Assembly (NCBI GenBank): GCA_963580285.1
Contig: OY757023.1
Location: forward strand, 91,661,108-91,725,107
Direction of reading: 5' to 3'
Source of the DNA: Lucinisca nassula
Taxonomy: Eukaryota > Mollusca > Bivalvia > Lucinida > Lucinidae
Length of the DNA stretch: 64,000 bases
In this document: piece by piece, positions 10,457 through 20,818 of the stretch
Layout: each line of letters begins with the position of its first letter
Numbering within the stretch: the stretch's first letter is position 1
The notes under the pieces: model-generated
Databases searched by the model: none
Seen by the model: only the letters and a program-made list of their open reading frames with translations
What the model was told of the DNA's origin: nothing
Translations under genes and position numbers: made by a program

Positions 10457-11165
10457 TATCATGGTATTGAAAATAACACCGTTCAAAGATGGATTAATAC
10501 ATTTATAGCTTATACAAATGTATACATTACAAAATCTTTGTTTTTTGTATTTCTGTTTTGGATAAACATGCATGTTTCAATAACTTGGTCTCAGCTTTGG
10601 GCCCCAAAACTAGTGTTATAAAGAGGTTGGGTTGTACATCCATTGCCATTTAACCTCCCACCCCACATTTTTTGCTCCTTAATCATGCTCCAAACTGGCC
10701 CATTGTGAAGAATTACTGTTTAATTTACACCATTCCAAACATTTTCAAACACAGAATCACTCAAAATAACAAACAAAATACTATTAAACTTTTCTAGAAA
10801 GATTAGACCAAATAAAGGTTTTAGCTAATTTATTAGTATACAGACACAATGCAGATATGCAGTGTGACCTAAGTAATGCATATAAAAACTCTGTTATATT
10901 AACAATGATGAAATGTACAACTTTCATTTACACTATTATACTTAATTACTGTATTTGCAGTTTTTCATATCTTCAAAACTCATATTTCTGATGGAAATTT
11001 GTGATAGTTTCCTAATTTATACAAACAAGCACTTCAAAGATCTGTTTTATAAAAAGAAAACAAATTTTAGGATAAAAAGCTGCTTCCACAGTATTCCAAC
11101 ATACTTGTTGTGAGAAAATGTTACTGAGAAAAAGCTACAAACAAAGAAGCTGCCATCTCCAGCCC
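10457..11165. other. Intronic stretch without clear features
   Basis: AT-rich. The phrase CTAGTGTTATAAAGAGGTTG near 10608 recurs near 15899, so part of it is an old repeat. No coding signal. Confidence 0.5.
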
Positions 11166-11208
11166 TGGTGTAAACCCTGATCAGACTGCTCCTGAAAATG
11201 GCAGTGTA

Positions 11209-12503
11209 CGAGGGTAGGCTGAAAATTTCTGAGCCTGACCAAGAAGCAGGCATCGAACAGCCATGAAATTTTGTATTCATTAAATCAAAACCTTTATTAC
11301 TTGATTTGACTCAAATGAGTTCAAGTTTACCTGCAATAACATAGAAATTCTAGACTTTGAAAATTTATACTAGCACGTTTTTGAGAAAATGGACAAAATC
11401 TGGCATCGTGGTGTCATCAAGTACCTCCATAAAAAGGGGTTAGCTCCTAAGGACATTCATGCTGATATGGTTGCTACATTAGGGGATGATGCTCCTTCGT
11501 ATGCAACCGTGAAAAGGTGGGCAGCAAATTTTAAGATGGGCAAGGACAGCCTTGAAGATGATGACCGGTGTGGACGACCCACAACAGCAACAACTGAGGA
11601 AACCACCAGCCAAGTGCACAGGGCCGTGATGGATGACAGGCGTTTAACTGTGAATCAGTTAGCTAACACTGTTGGCATCTCCCGTGAACCAGTAGAGAAC
11701 ATTCTACACAGTGAATTAGGAATGTCAAAGGTTTCTGCCAGATGGGTGCCACGGCTTTTGACGCCTGAACAAAAGTTGACCAGACTGAACCTGTCACAAA
11801 CCAACTTGGCTATTTTTGAAGCAGACCAAGATGGTTTTCTTGACCGTTTTGTCACCCAGGATGAGTGTTGGGTTCATCACTTTGAGCCAGAGACTAGAAG
11901 ACAATCCATGCAAAGGAAGCACCCTGGCTCACCCCCTCCAAAGAAGGCATAGGTCGTCTCCTCTGCAGGGAAGGTGATGGCATCAGTGTTCTGGAATGCC
12001 AAGGGTATAATATTCATAGATTACCTTCAAAAGGGCAGAATATTTAATGGGAAGTATTATGCAGATCTGCTAAAACAATTGCGAAAAGCAATTAAGGCTA
12101 AACGACCCGGAAAATTGACAAAAGGGGTCTTGTTCCATCAGGACAATGCGCCTGCTCATAAATCGGTTGTCGAAATGGCTGCTGTGCATGAATGTGGCTT
12201 CACACTTGTCAATCACCCTCCGTATTCACCTGATCTAGCTCCATCAGATTATGTCCTGTTTCCAAACATGAAAAAGCACTTGGCTGGGCAGCATTATCGG
12301 TCAGACGAGGAGGTGATAGCTGCTGTGGAGGAGTTTTTCAGGGACCAAGATGAGACCTTCTATACCACTGAGATCCAAGGACTTCAGCATCGCTGGAGGA
12401 AGTGTGTGGACAGGAAGGAAGACTATGTTGAAAAATAAGGCACTTTCAGCATGGACAAACCATTGGATCTTGGTCAGGCTCAGAACTTTTCAGCCTACCC
12501 TCG
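11209..12503 (+). mobile_element. Mariner transposon (DD34D), 1295 bp, almost intact
   Basis: Terminal inverted repeats of 36 bp at 11209-11244 and 12468-12503 differ at one base; both ends are CGAGGGTAGGCTGAAAA at the outside. A TA target duplication flanks the element (11207-11208, 12504-12505). It carries one transposase reading frame with a single in-frame stop. The near-identical ends and almost open frame point to a recent insertion compared with the decayed MITEs around it. It lies in the aPKC intron between 15266 and 7639, in the opposite orientation to the gene. Confidence 0.95.
11389..12438 (+). pseudogene. Mariner transposase, one premature stop
   Basis: 349 codons in one frame. 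The only break is TAG at 11950-11952 (codon 188), followed in the same frame by VVSSAGKVMASVFWNAKG. A TAG in place of a Lys codon would need a single base change. N-terminal half: two helix-turn-helix regions with DDRCGRPTTATTEE between them, then WVPRLLTPEQK (the mariner WVPHEL-type motif). Catalytic triad: VTQDECWVHHFEPE, HQDNAPAH and YSPDLAPSDY, with exactly 34 residues between the last two aspartates, hence DD34D. QSMQRKHPGSPPPKK has Arg where mariners usually have Trp. It encodes the cut-and-paste enzyme, but not as a full-length product here. Confidence 0.93.
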
Positions 12504-12591
12504 TAGAATCTGATGAGCAGCAGTCTGATCTGGATCTGCACTGTTTGCTCAGGCCTACCTGTCCCAATACTAAGAATCATTACAGTACATT

Positions 12592-12645
12592 GATTTGTTT
12601 GTTTGTGTTGAGGTTTTATGTCCCCGTCAACACCATTAAGGTCCA
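12592..12645 (-). mobile_element. SINE tail fragment (292-bp family)
   Basis: Only TGTTTGTGTTGAGGTTTTAT and GTCCCCGTCAACACCATTAA remain, the 3' end of the SINE seen on the opposite strand. Confidence 0.65.
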
Positions 12646-12775
12646 TGCTTAACTTTTGTCTAGGTGTAAAATTAAAAATAAAACAATTAGGGGTCCTAAG
12701 CCACTCCTAAACTGAAATAATACCCTACAAAATACACAATCCGTAGATCCAAGCCCAATCACTCAAAAACATGAT

Positions 12776-13022
12776 TTTTACCCTTAAGATGCCAATCACA
12801 ACAAATGTCATCTGTTTTGTTGTCTGCTGGTTACTGTTACAAGTTTTGTACTGAAAAGTGTGGAGCCAGATCAGACGACTCCTCTAGATACAGTCTGATC
12901 AGGGTCCACACACTTTGCATGTATGCAAAAATAAGTTAGAAATATTCGCTAGAAGATTCAGCAGACGACATAAACGGATAACATTTTTAGAAGCAGTTTT
13001 TTTTTTTGGCATCTTAGGGTAT
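12776..13022. mobile_element. MITE of family E with full ends
   Basis: ACCCTTAAGATGCC on the left mirrors GGCATCTTAGGGT on the right. The centre GTGTGGAGCCAGATCAGACG is inverted in CTGATCAGGGTCCACACAC. CAGCAGACGAC and TGTTGTCTGCTGG are subterminal. Related: 29201-29411, 42193-42416, 60095-60480. Confidence 0.75.
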
Positions 13023-13117
13023 TAACAATTGGTAAAAATGTTCTAAATAGTGCCACTACAAGTTTTCCCACTGCAGTGTATGCAGGACAAGCATGGTATA
13101 CAACAGCAAATCATGGG

Positions 13118-13375
13118 AGACATTTCATGGAAACCGGTACACCTGGCAGTTTTTTTCTACCATTTTCCACAAGGGAGACAACTTGGGACTTCCTGTTGGC
13201 TTTACTATAAGCCAAATCCCTCTGAAAAAGAATCTACACTCAAAGGAAAGAATTTGCTCCTGAGGAGCAAATTCTTTCCTTTAAGAGTAGACTCCTACAG
13301 TTAAAGGGAGACAAACATGTTTTGAAAAAGTTGCCTTCCTTAATGTTGTATCTACATGTATTCCCTTGAACAACA
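13118..13375. repeat. Palindromic MITE, family G
   Basis: GGTACACCTGGCAG, GGGAGACAACTTGGGACTTC, then the hairpin GAATTTGCTCCTGAGGAGC. Fairly well kept. Confidence 0.75.
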
Positions 13376-13455
13376 TTACTGTTTTGACATACAGCAAAAT
13401 GATCAGAGGCCTGCAAATCTTTGGTGTTCATAGGAATGGCATTTCTGCAAGAAAC

Positions 13456-13761
13456 TTTGTTTGTTTGTTTGTTTGATTTGAGATTTAGCTTCCCCGACAA
13501 CACTGTATAGGTCATTTTGGAGATGTTGCTTCCAATTTTGTGGGACTTTTACCCAACACTGAGATGAAATGACATCTCAAGCCCTGTTGCCTAAAGAAAC
13601 CAATAGGGTTTATAAGCATGGACGGTCTGACTCGCACTGCTTTGACTGGGCAGGCTTAGATCCTCTAAGGGGTTTACCAGTACTCATGTGTGGTCGGTTT
13701 CAGCTCTGCGTGTAAGCATCATGCTGCCCATCTCTTTCTTCATGGCCCGATGGGCAGGGAC
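13456..13761 (-). mobile_element. SINE (292-bp family), full length
   Basis: TTTG-repeat tail at 13456-13475, then all family landmarks to TTCATGGCCCGATGGGCAGG. Members of the family are compared under 61287-61578. Confidence 0.8.
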
Positions 13762-13799
13762 AGATGTGCCTGGCCAGTTAAGAATTCTATTCCCCACTC

Positions 13800-14480
13800 C
13801 ATCTCCTCCCACTCTAACTTCCCTTTTGGTTTGGAGTTTAACAGCCCACTCAACACTATTAAGGTCATGTTAAGCTAGTCAGTGTACCTAAATACACTTC
13901 TTCTGGACTGGCTTAGACTCCAGCAATTTACCTGTACAGTGCCCAATTTTTTCGCCAGACAACCATGTTATATCAAAACAACATGCTTGAGATTTGATCT
14001 ACTTCAAAACTGACCTCGTAAATGTGATTTATTACTCAACAATCCATTGCTAGAGCTGATCTATTTTTTAAATCGCCACACTTAAAAAAACTGTCTTCCG
14101 GGGTGGGGGGGGGGGGAGTTGTTCAAAGCATTGTTAGCTTAACGAGCTCGTTAGTGGTAAAACTCATAGCTGAATAGCTAATTCAGTGGTATTTTTGCTG
14201 AACACGGATGGATGTGCCTGGCCAATTAAGAATAGCTAATTCAGTGGTATTTTTGCAGAGCGGGGACGGATGTGCCTGGCCAGTTAAGAATTCTAATCCC
14301 CCCTCCATCTCCTCCCACCTCTCACTTCCCTTTTGGTTTGGAGTTTAACAGCCCAATCATAACAGGGGGGGGGGGTAGTTGTTCAAAGCATTGTTAGCTT
14401 AATGAGCTCATTAGTGGTAAAAGTCTTAGCTGAATAGCTAATTCAGTGGTATTTTTGCTGAAAAAATAAAATGCGAGTAG
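13800..14480. repeat. Cluster of broken, duplicated repeats
   Basis: Two fragments with TTTTGGTTTGGAGTTTAACA (13823 and 14330), two with GGACGGATGTGCCTGGCCA (near 14205 and 14264; a third, less exact, at 13755), and two with GTTGTTCAAAGCATTGTTAG and AATAGCTAATTCAGTGGTAT (14119 and 14379). The order shows a local duplication of about 260 bp. G runs at 14104-14118 and 14365-14375 mark its left edges. Confidence 0.65.
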
Positions 14481-14668
14481 CTTTTGCAGATGTGTATAGA
14501 TACCTCTTAATCACAAAGAATCTTTGGCTGGTGCTCGAGTTTGCTGTATGCCTAAACGGTTATGTTGATTGGTTCAGAAAATGTCTCCCTTTATGCACAA
14601 ACTGCATATACAAGCAGAATAAATGCAAAAATCTGGGTCAATTATCATGGCAGCTAAAAAGTAATTAA

Positions 14669-14889
14669 ACCATTTTTGTACAAGAAACCCCAAAACGGGT
14701 AGTTTGCAAACAGTGCCGGCTCAGATCAGACGCCGCAGAACGTGGCGTCTGATCAGGGCCTACACTGTTTGCAAAAAGTTCAGCCATTTTCCAAATAAAT
14801 TTTGAAGATAACACAACCTGTCACCCCTAACTTTTGTTATGGACTCCTGCTATATGTAAGGAGGAAGATTCCATTTGGTACAAAAAGGG
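14669..14889. mobile_element. TTAA-flanked MITE, family B
   Basis: CCATTTTTGTACAAGAAACC at the left and GGTACAAAAAGGG at the right with TTAA on each side (14665-14668 and 14890-14893). The centre is AACAGTGCCGGCTCAGATCA with its complement around a GCAGAACGTGGCG loop. Family B also occurs at 14894, 18739, 26714, 28586, 39487 and 39950. Confidence 0.8.
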
Positions 14890-14893
14890 TTAA

Positions 14894-15108
14894 ACCATTT
14901 TTTACTGAATGGAATCCTCCCCTTATCTACAGCAGGAGTCCAGTTTGAAATCAGGGTTTTCAGGGTCAGTTATTTTTAGAATCTTTCGAAAATTGTTGAA
15001 CTTTCTGGAAACAGTAATGCCCTAATCAGATGCCGCATTCTGCAGTGTCTGATCTGGGCCTGCACTGTTTAATAATGATCCTTTTTGGGGTTCACCATAT
15101 AAAATGGG
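14894..15108. mobile_element. TTAA-flanked MITE, family B, opposite orientation
   Basis: Shares the TTAA at 14890-14893 with the copy on its left and lies in inverted orientation (TTACTGAATGGAATCCTCC at the left, TTTTTGGGGTTCACCATAT at the right). Confidence 0.75.
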
Positions 15109-15258
15109 TAAAACTGCTTTTTTTTAATGTGTGTCATTTCTCATTTTAAAACGAAATACATCACATTTGTGATGACTTCATTTCAACTAGTATTCACAAA
15201 CTACAATTCATATACATAGCAGCCATGACAGTTTAAGCATCCTTGACCCCTGGGATCA

Positions 15259-15420
<162 letters not shown>

Positions 15421-15597
15421 CTATACGTCCCTTTTTCAGATGGCTATCTAGTAAATATTAGCACATGAACCTTGTTATAACACTATTCATTATAGGACTG
15501 TTTTGAATTTAACAGGGTCTAAAGATGGATCTCAAAAGTTTGACTGGATGTTTTCTATATAATCTATATATTTTTGTTTGGATAACATGGTTGTTAA

Positions 15598-15866
15598 TCC
15601 CTATCCTGCTGTTCATGACAAACCCTACCTTTGCAAACAGTGTAGATCCAGATCAGATGGCTTCTGAAGAAGCCATCTGCTGATCAGGATCTACACTGTT
15701 TGACATTCAGTTTGTGAAATTACAGGAATAACTTTCATCCAAGTAATTTGATTGGCTCAAAGTCAGAAAAGGGTGTGGCTAATTAATTATGTAGTGAGAA
15801 AAAGTTTGATTGGCCCAAAGTCAGAAAAGGGTGTGACCAATTAATTATGTAGCGGGATAAGGATTA
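15598..15866. mobile_element. MITE, family A, with an internal duplication
   Basis: TCCCTATCCTGCTGTTCATG to AGCGGGATAAGGATTA. The segment GATTGGC(T/C)CAAAGTCAGAAA AGGGTGTG is present twice (15748-15778 and 15808-15838), absent as a double in other copies. Confidence 0.75.
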
Positions 15867-16124
15867 TGCTAACATGGTTATGATTAGGAATCCCTAAAAA
15901 GTGTTATAAAGAGGTTGTGATGTCTTTGAGCTGCACCATACATGAGCACCATTCTTCTATACCTATGACAACAGCACTGGTCCTTTTTGAATCCATTTAG
16001 AAATTTATGATCTTTGCACCCCTTGCAATAGGAGAGAACAATTTCAGAGACTGCTTTGCAGTTATAGTCTCTCAATTTCTTTTCTCATTAATCCATAGTA
16101 TGCGGGAAACTCCTAAAGGGGTAC

Positions 16125-16312
16125 CTTGGCAAACAGTGCAGGCACAGATCGGACGCCGCAGAATGCCGCATCTGATCAGGGCCTGCACTATTTGTTAACA
16201 GTTTTTTCTGTAAAAAATAGAATAAATGCGAAAAAATAATCCTACCATCCTTATATGACAAATGGACGTGTCCAACATATAGCAATGGAAGAGTCCACTA
16301 GTATACAATGGG
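16125..16312. repeat. MITE related to family B
   Basis: GGCAAACAGTGCAGGCACAG and its inverse GGGCCTGCACTATTTGTTAA; ends in ACAATGGGTTAA. The right half is shared with 9075-9240. Confidence 0.65.
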
Positions 16313-16429
16313 TTAATGTCACATCTGTAGTTTATACTGCCTAATGTATGGTGTGTGCACCCATATCCACAAACTACCCACTGTAAATCAGGTTTTGAAG
16401 TTCATCTGTAAATGGGAAGAACATGTTTT

Positions 16430-16848
16430 TCCAGCCCTTCAATATCATTTCACTTATTTTGCTTTTGAGGAGATCATTAATCAGAGGTGGCCAAAAACTG
16501 GAGTAACCAGAGAAAAATCATCTGATTTCCCGTTCCATAATTTGGTATCAAACATGTAACCCTAGCAAGGCTTGAACCCAAAGCAAGAAGAGACCTAATG
16601 CCATAGCAACAGATAAGGTGCATATTTTGTGATAACTGAAGGATAGTTTTTCTTATTTCTCCATATAAACCTATGTTGTGGGTATTCATTAGAACCGCCT
16701 CAGCGAGGCGGTTCTAATGAATACCCACAACATAGGTTTTTATCGAGAATTGACAAAAACTATCCTTCAATTACCACAAAATACGCACCTTATCTGTTGC
16801 AATGCTAATGATTAAGAGACAACTCTCTCACCCATTAGACCATGGAGG
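16430..16848 (-). mobile_element. tRNA-derived SINE (T1) split by a MITE
   Basis: 16430-16605 has the SINE body (TTTCACTTATTTTGCTTTTG, GATCATTAATCAGAGGTGG, AACTGGAGTAACCAGAG), then the tRNA-like region resumes at 16801-16848 (CTAATGATTAAGAGACAACT, CCCATTAGACCATGGAGG). The interruption is the element at 16606-16800. The family is described at 50840-51062. Confidence 0.75.
16606..16800. mobile_element. MITE with 45-bp inverted ends around a perfect hairpin
   Basis: Ends GCAACAGATAAGGTGC and GCACCTTATCTGTTGC; inverted similarity extends about 45 bp to GAAGGATAGTTTTT. The centre, 16671-16735, is a perfect 31-bp stem with a 3-base loop (CTATGTTGTGGGTATTC arm, TTAGAACCGCCTC at the base). Flanking 9-mers AATGCCATA and AATGCTAAT suggest a 9-bp target duplication, as made by MULE-type elements, now diverged. 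A deleted relative is at 62160-62310. Confidence 0.8.
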
Positions 16849-17080
16849 TTTTCTGTTATCAGAAGAGACAATTCCTTGTAGATCGGAGCACCCACCATAT
16901 AAATGTGGTTTATGTAAATCATCCACATCTAAATCGAAACCCGATTTACAGTATTTCTAAAAGAAAACACATAAAAGAAGATTTCATAAAGTGCATATTG
17001 GCACTAATTTGACCTAGTGCAAATACAACCTTGACCTCTGAGTCACAAGGTGAATGTCATTGACCTGTGAAGGGACCTAC

Positions 17081-17168
17081 CATAATCTTCTCCTCTAAGA
17101 ATCTCTGGGGCTATATAGTTTGGTGTGCCGCAAAATGTGCTCGTGACTTCTCCTTCCCACAGTCCTTC
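17081..17168 (-). CDS. aPKC: aPKC activation-segment exon, version 1 (mutually exclusive)
   Basis: 88 nt (29 codons + 1), acceptor ACTGTTAG, donor GTAGGT. It encodes [20 protein letters not shown] followed by PEILRGEDY plus one base. It carries the threonine of TSTFCGTP that PDK1 phosphorylates in PKCs, and the APE motif that closes the activation segment. This copy keeps TSTF and ILRGEDY, the forms usual in atypical PKCs, and so looks nearer the ancestral exon. It is first in transcription order. It shares length and both splice phases with 15267-15354 and 22 of 29 residues, so the two are alternative forms of one exon. Confidence 0.94.
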
Positions 17169-17169
17169 C

Positions 17170-17775
17170 TAACAGTAGCAGGAAAGCAGCAAATGATGGT
17201 TAGAATAACAGTACATACATGTTTATCATAAAATTAACCCATTTTGTTCTGAATAGAATTTTCCACATTACATATAGCAAGAGTCTATATGGAGAATAAC
17301 AGGTTCATGTCTTTTGATATCAAGTTTATCAGGCAAGGCTTTGAGAACGCTTGCAGAATCATGAGGCTTGCCGAGCTATTCCACACGTATTCTTGAAGCC
17401 GAGCCTGATAATCTTGATTCAAATGACATGGATCTGGTATTCTATTTATCAGTTTATCCCCTTGTACACTCTTAAATTGGCAATTTACAATCAGCTATCG
17501 ATCAGCCTCAATGCGCCCAACATTCAGGCACACAATAATCGGTCAATCTATTTAGTATCCAAGCTGACTATAATTTTTTCTATGGTATTTTGTCAAGTAA
17601 TTATTCCAATATTTCCCGTAATAATAACATTTTGGCCAATTAATCCAGTAGTTCGGTTCATTAAAAAAGTGCAAGGTCATGCTGACCTGATAAAGCTCAC
17701 TTGTCCTGGGATAGCATATCTTTATCACATCAAGGTGTTACAATACAATTAATATATGGGATAACTGATAATTTA
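17170..17775. other. Intronic stretch without a supported gene
   Basis: Contains a 133-codon open frame (17351-17752) with no recognisable domain and low-complexity, membrane-like composition from AT-rich DNA; I do not call it a gene. GACCTGATAAAGCTCACTTG at 17682 recurs inverted in the hairpin at 54318-54385. Confidence 0.45.
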
Positions 17776-17779
17776 AAAT

Positions 17780-18190
17780 TTGGGGTGTTTTTTAAAAATG
17801 AACTTCAGTATTAGGGTGAATGCCAGGTTTGAAGCAATACTTCACAAGGTCAGTGAACCATGACAAGAATTCCACCAAAGGCTATGTCGCACCTAAAACT
17901 TGGCCATTTTATGAACGCTAGGGTGGTCGCAAATGTTGACAGTTTGACGAGCAGAAGGAAAATTGGACTTTCTTTGTGGCTAAAAGTAGCTAAGGTCAAA
18001 TATAAATGTCTGTATTAAAGTTGCCATCCATGGATACAAGGTTGTAACAAGTATCATTAAAGAAGCACTTATAGTTCTTGAGAAGTGAACTTGACCATCA
18101 GGGTGAATGCTAGGATGGTCGCAAATAAGGATAGCTTGACAACAGGTGGACGGACAGAAAAATCAGACTCCTAATAGCAGACACAACAGA
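17780..18190. repeat. Degenerate units of the 169-bp array family
   Basis: Two diverged units with CACAAGGTCAGTGAACCATG, GCTAGGGTGGTCGCAAATGT and CTTATAGTTCTTGAGAAGTG, ending in GGTGGACGGACAGAAA. Compare 975-1400. Confidence 0.75.
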
Positions 18191-18219
18191 AACTGTATGA
18201 TTAGGTTACATGTGATTTC

Positions 18220-18355
18220 ATATTGGTCCAGCTACAGGTCCTTTTACAGCTATACTGACCCTTGGCCTTCAACCTAAGGCAAATACAGACCTCAGACCTG
18301 TAACTGGGCAATTACCAAATCACTTGAGTAATCATATGACACTCAACAATTATCA
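18220..18355. repeat. Inverted repeat, GTAACTGGG type
   Basis: CCAGCTACAGGTCCTTTTAC and CAGACCTGTAACTGGGCAAT are imperfect inverted arms; a better kept relative is the palindrome at 59275-59392. Confidence 0.5.
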
Positions 18356-18372
18356 TTTAACTTGAGGCTTAA

Positions 18373-18578
18373 CTCTTATCCTCATGTTCATGTCAACCCC
18401 TACGTTTGCAAACAGTGTAGATCCAGATCAGATGGCTTCTGAAGAAGCCATCTGATCAGGATCTACACTGTTAAACAGCCAGTTTGTAAATTTGCAAGAA
18501 AAAATTTACATCAAGTAATCTGATTGGTTCAAAGTTAGAAATGGGTGTGGCTTAATTAAATATTCAGCAGGATAAGGG
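18373..18578. mobile_element. TTAA-flanked MITE, family A
   Basis: CTCTTATCCTCATG to CAGCAGGATAAGGG between TTAA at 18369-18372 and 18579-18582. The central stem (AACAGTGTAGATCCAGATCA) is well kept. Confidence 0.8.
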
Positions 18579-19097
18579 TTAAGATCAAATGTCAAACTTT
18601 TATGATCATGTATTTACAACTTAGGCAGTGGACCTGCCTGGCAGATACATGGGCCGCAGACCATTGCAGGTAGGTATTAAAGGCTGTTCAAAAAGACAAA
18701 CAGAAAGATGAAACCATGTATAATTCGAGGTTTGTTAACCCTTTTTGTACCAAATGAAATCTTCCTCCTTATATATAGCAGGAGTTACTTTCAAAATTTA
18801 GGGATGCCAGGTTGTGTTTTCTTCAAAATTAATTTGGAAAATGCAAACAGTGGAGGCCCTGATCAGACACCGCATTAGTGTTGTGAATCGGACAGAAAAA
18901 TTACAATCGATTATCGGAAAAGTAAAACCGATTGATTATCGATTGTACAATCGGATATCCCATCATTCGCTTCAACAACATATAATGATAGCAAATGCTT
19001 TTTCAGAGCCTCCATTTATACATTCCCACCCAATTACAGAGCGTGATTTGCTCAAGAAAACAGCTCATAGTTAATGAGGTAGTGGGCTCTTGTTTTG

Positions 19098-19308
19098 CCT
19101 GGTGTCCCACAAGGGACTGTTCTTGGTCCCCTGTTATTCTCCCTGTACATTAATGAAATTTCCTCTGACATTGATTCAGAAATAAGACTGTTCGCAGAAG
19201 ACTGTGTTTGCTACTGAGGACTCAATTAAACTTCAGAATGATATAGACACATGATGATAAGGATGTAGGGCACGAAAATGGGGCATGAAATTTCAGCCCG
19301 TTAAAGTT
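19098..19308 (+). pseudogene. Non-LTR reverse transcriptase fragment
   Basis: Frame 1 reads PGVPQGTVLGPLLFSLYINE, then ISSDIDSEIRLFAEDCVCY and a stop at 19215-19217. GVPQGTVLGPLLF is RT motif 4 of jockey/CR1-like elements; FAED stands where the catalytic FADD/YADD should be. After a frameshift the same protein continues as EDSIKLQNDID and, further on, ARKWGMKFQPVK. It is an isolated, inactive piece carried inside the hAT-like element. Confidence 0.85.
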
Positions 19309-19678
19309 AATGCAGTATTATGTAGATAAATAGGAAGAGACCCAATGGAATTAAGGGAACGGTGATTCCATTTAATACCTTTGTGTGACAATCACACACG
19401 ATTTGAGATTCATAACACCTCATTAAAGATCTATACAGTTATACAAACTTAATTACTTTGACACGCGTGATAAAACATGACATGCAATCAACTCAAAACT
19501 GTCAGCTTAGCGAGAAAGAAATCACCGTAAAAGAAAGCAGTGCAGTTTAATTAACAATTTAATATTCAGGCTATAAAATGAGCCCAAACTTTCATACCCG
19601 CCTTTATGGGCAAGACCAATGCGAACATAAAAGTTTTCTGCAACCAACATCATTGAAAAATCAATTGTCTATCGTTTT

Positions 19679-20165
19679 TTTTCTGTTGGCGATCGGTAAA
19701 TGACGTCATCGGATTGTAGCAAATATACATGCATGTATTTATGAATGTTATTGTTTTATTTTAATAGGACGTTTTTTCTTTCATTAAAAAAAAAAAAAAT
19801 GGAACCGATATTTTCTCAGTAACCAAACGGTTGTGTTTTGAGAAATGCGCCTTGTATTATGCACGTTTTATTTTTGAAAGTTCAATCTTATTTACAAATA
19901 GCAGCGTACCCAGTAAAGAGGTCGTTTTTTTTTTTTTTCGCGCCAAGCATGCGTTTTTCCCGCGAAAAAAAAAACAACAACAAAACTAGCGTTCACGAGA
20001 CAGTAGAAAAGTATGTTTTTATTTTTCATACATTTACCTTTAGATGTTGCTAATCGCCTTAGGAGGATTTTCACACTTGTTGATTGTGTTTTATGATTGA
20101 GGGATATACCCAAATAAGAGTCATAACTTGACCTTATTTTTACGTGAAACCTTGTCACACGGAAC
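19679..20165. repeat. Core block shared with the element at 36375-37701
   Basis: Similar in order and sequence to about 36565-37010: GATCGGTAAATGACGTCATC, then a GGAACCG...AATATTTTCTC stretch, TTAGATGTTGCTAATCGCCT, TTGATTGTG...TTTTATGATTG, and ATAACTTGACC. Both blocks keep TGACGTCA, the consensus cyclic-AMP response element. A poly-A run lies at 19786-19799. Confidence 0.7.
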
Positions 20166-20541
20166 ATTCATTATAGGCTTATCGGTATGACAGGAGGTGT
20201 GTGTTTGCAGTGTAATAGTAGAATAGTAACGTGAAGAATACGGTCGGCGTTTATAACGCGATTCGGTTAACTGACACGGTGCGTTGGTTGGATCCGGAGT
20301 TCCGGGACATAGCGAGGTTGAGGTGTATTACAAATCCGATTTATATCGCAAATTGGTAGATATTACACACTCTAAAACTTAAAATGAATTCATTTCTGAA
20401 GAATTGGTATGGATAACACACTTAAACATATTCCATTTTGACTTCTCGAACGTGATTTATTTTATGTTTATATTGATATGAATGCCGAGCTCACATTTGA
20501 CCACGTCTCTGTTACCGTCAAAAGCGATAAGATCGTACGTT

Positions 20542-20818
20542 TACACAACGGTATTTATAATCAACGCCAAAGGCACTAATTATGGTCGCTGAAGTGTGGA
20601 CAGTCAACAGGTGTCACATGCTAAAAACATGTTTACATAACGGTATTTATAATCAACGCCAAAGGCACTAATTATGGTCGCTGAAGTGTGGACGGTCAAC
20701 AGGTGTCACATGCTAAAAACATGTTTACATAACGGTATTTATAATCAGTGCCTAAAGCCCAACTAGTTATGGTCGCTGAAGCGTGAACGGTCACAGGTGT
20801 CAGGTGCTAAAACACGTG
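20542..20818. repeat. Three tandem 91-bp units
   Basis: Units start near 20542, 20633 and 20725 with TTACATAACGGTATTTATAA and include TATGGTCGCTGAAGTGTGGA. The first two are nearly identical, the third is diverged. They are inside the hAT-like element. Confidence 0.85.

Larger units (their letters stand above)
11168..12560. repeat. Palindromic MITE (family E) split by a mariner insertion
   Basis: The left half (TAAACCCTGATCAGACTGCT to GGCAGTG, 11170-11206) and the right half (GAATCTGATGAGCAGCAGTC, then TGCACTGTTTGC, 12506-12550) are one palindrome interrupted by the transposon at 11209-12503. Undisturbed relatives are at 7178-7250, 7389-7455 and 27733-27795. Confidence 0.8.

Noticed and set aside
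11655..11855. Minus-strand open frame opposite the mariner transposase
   Set aside because: Shadow of the transposase frame.
17351..17752. Open frame of 133 codons on the plus strand
   Set aside because: No recognisable domain, composition follows the AT-rich DNA, no splice or neighbour support, and opposite strand to the gene that contains it.
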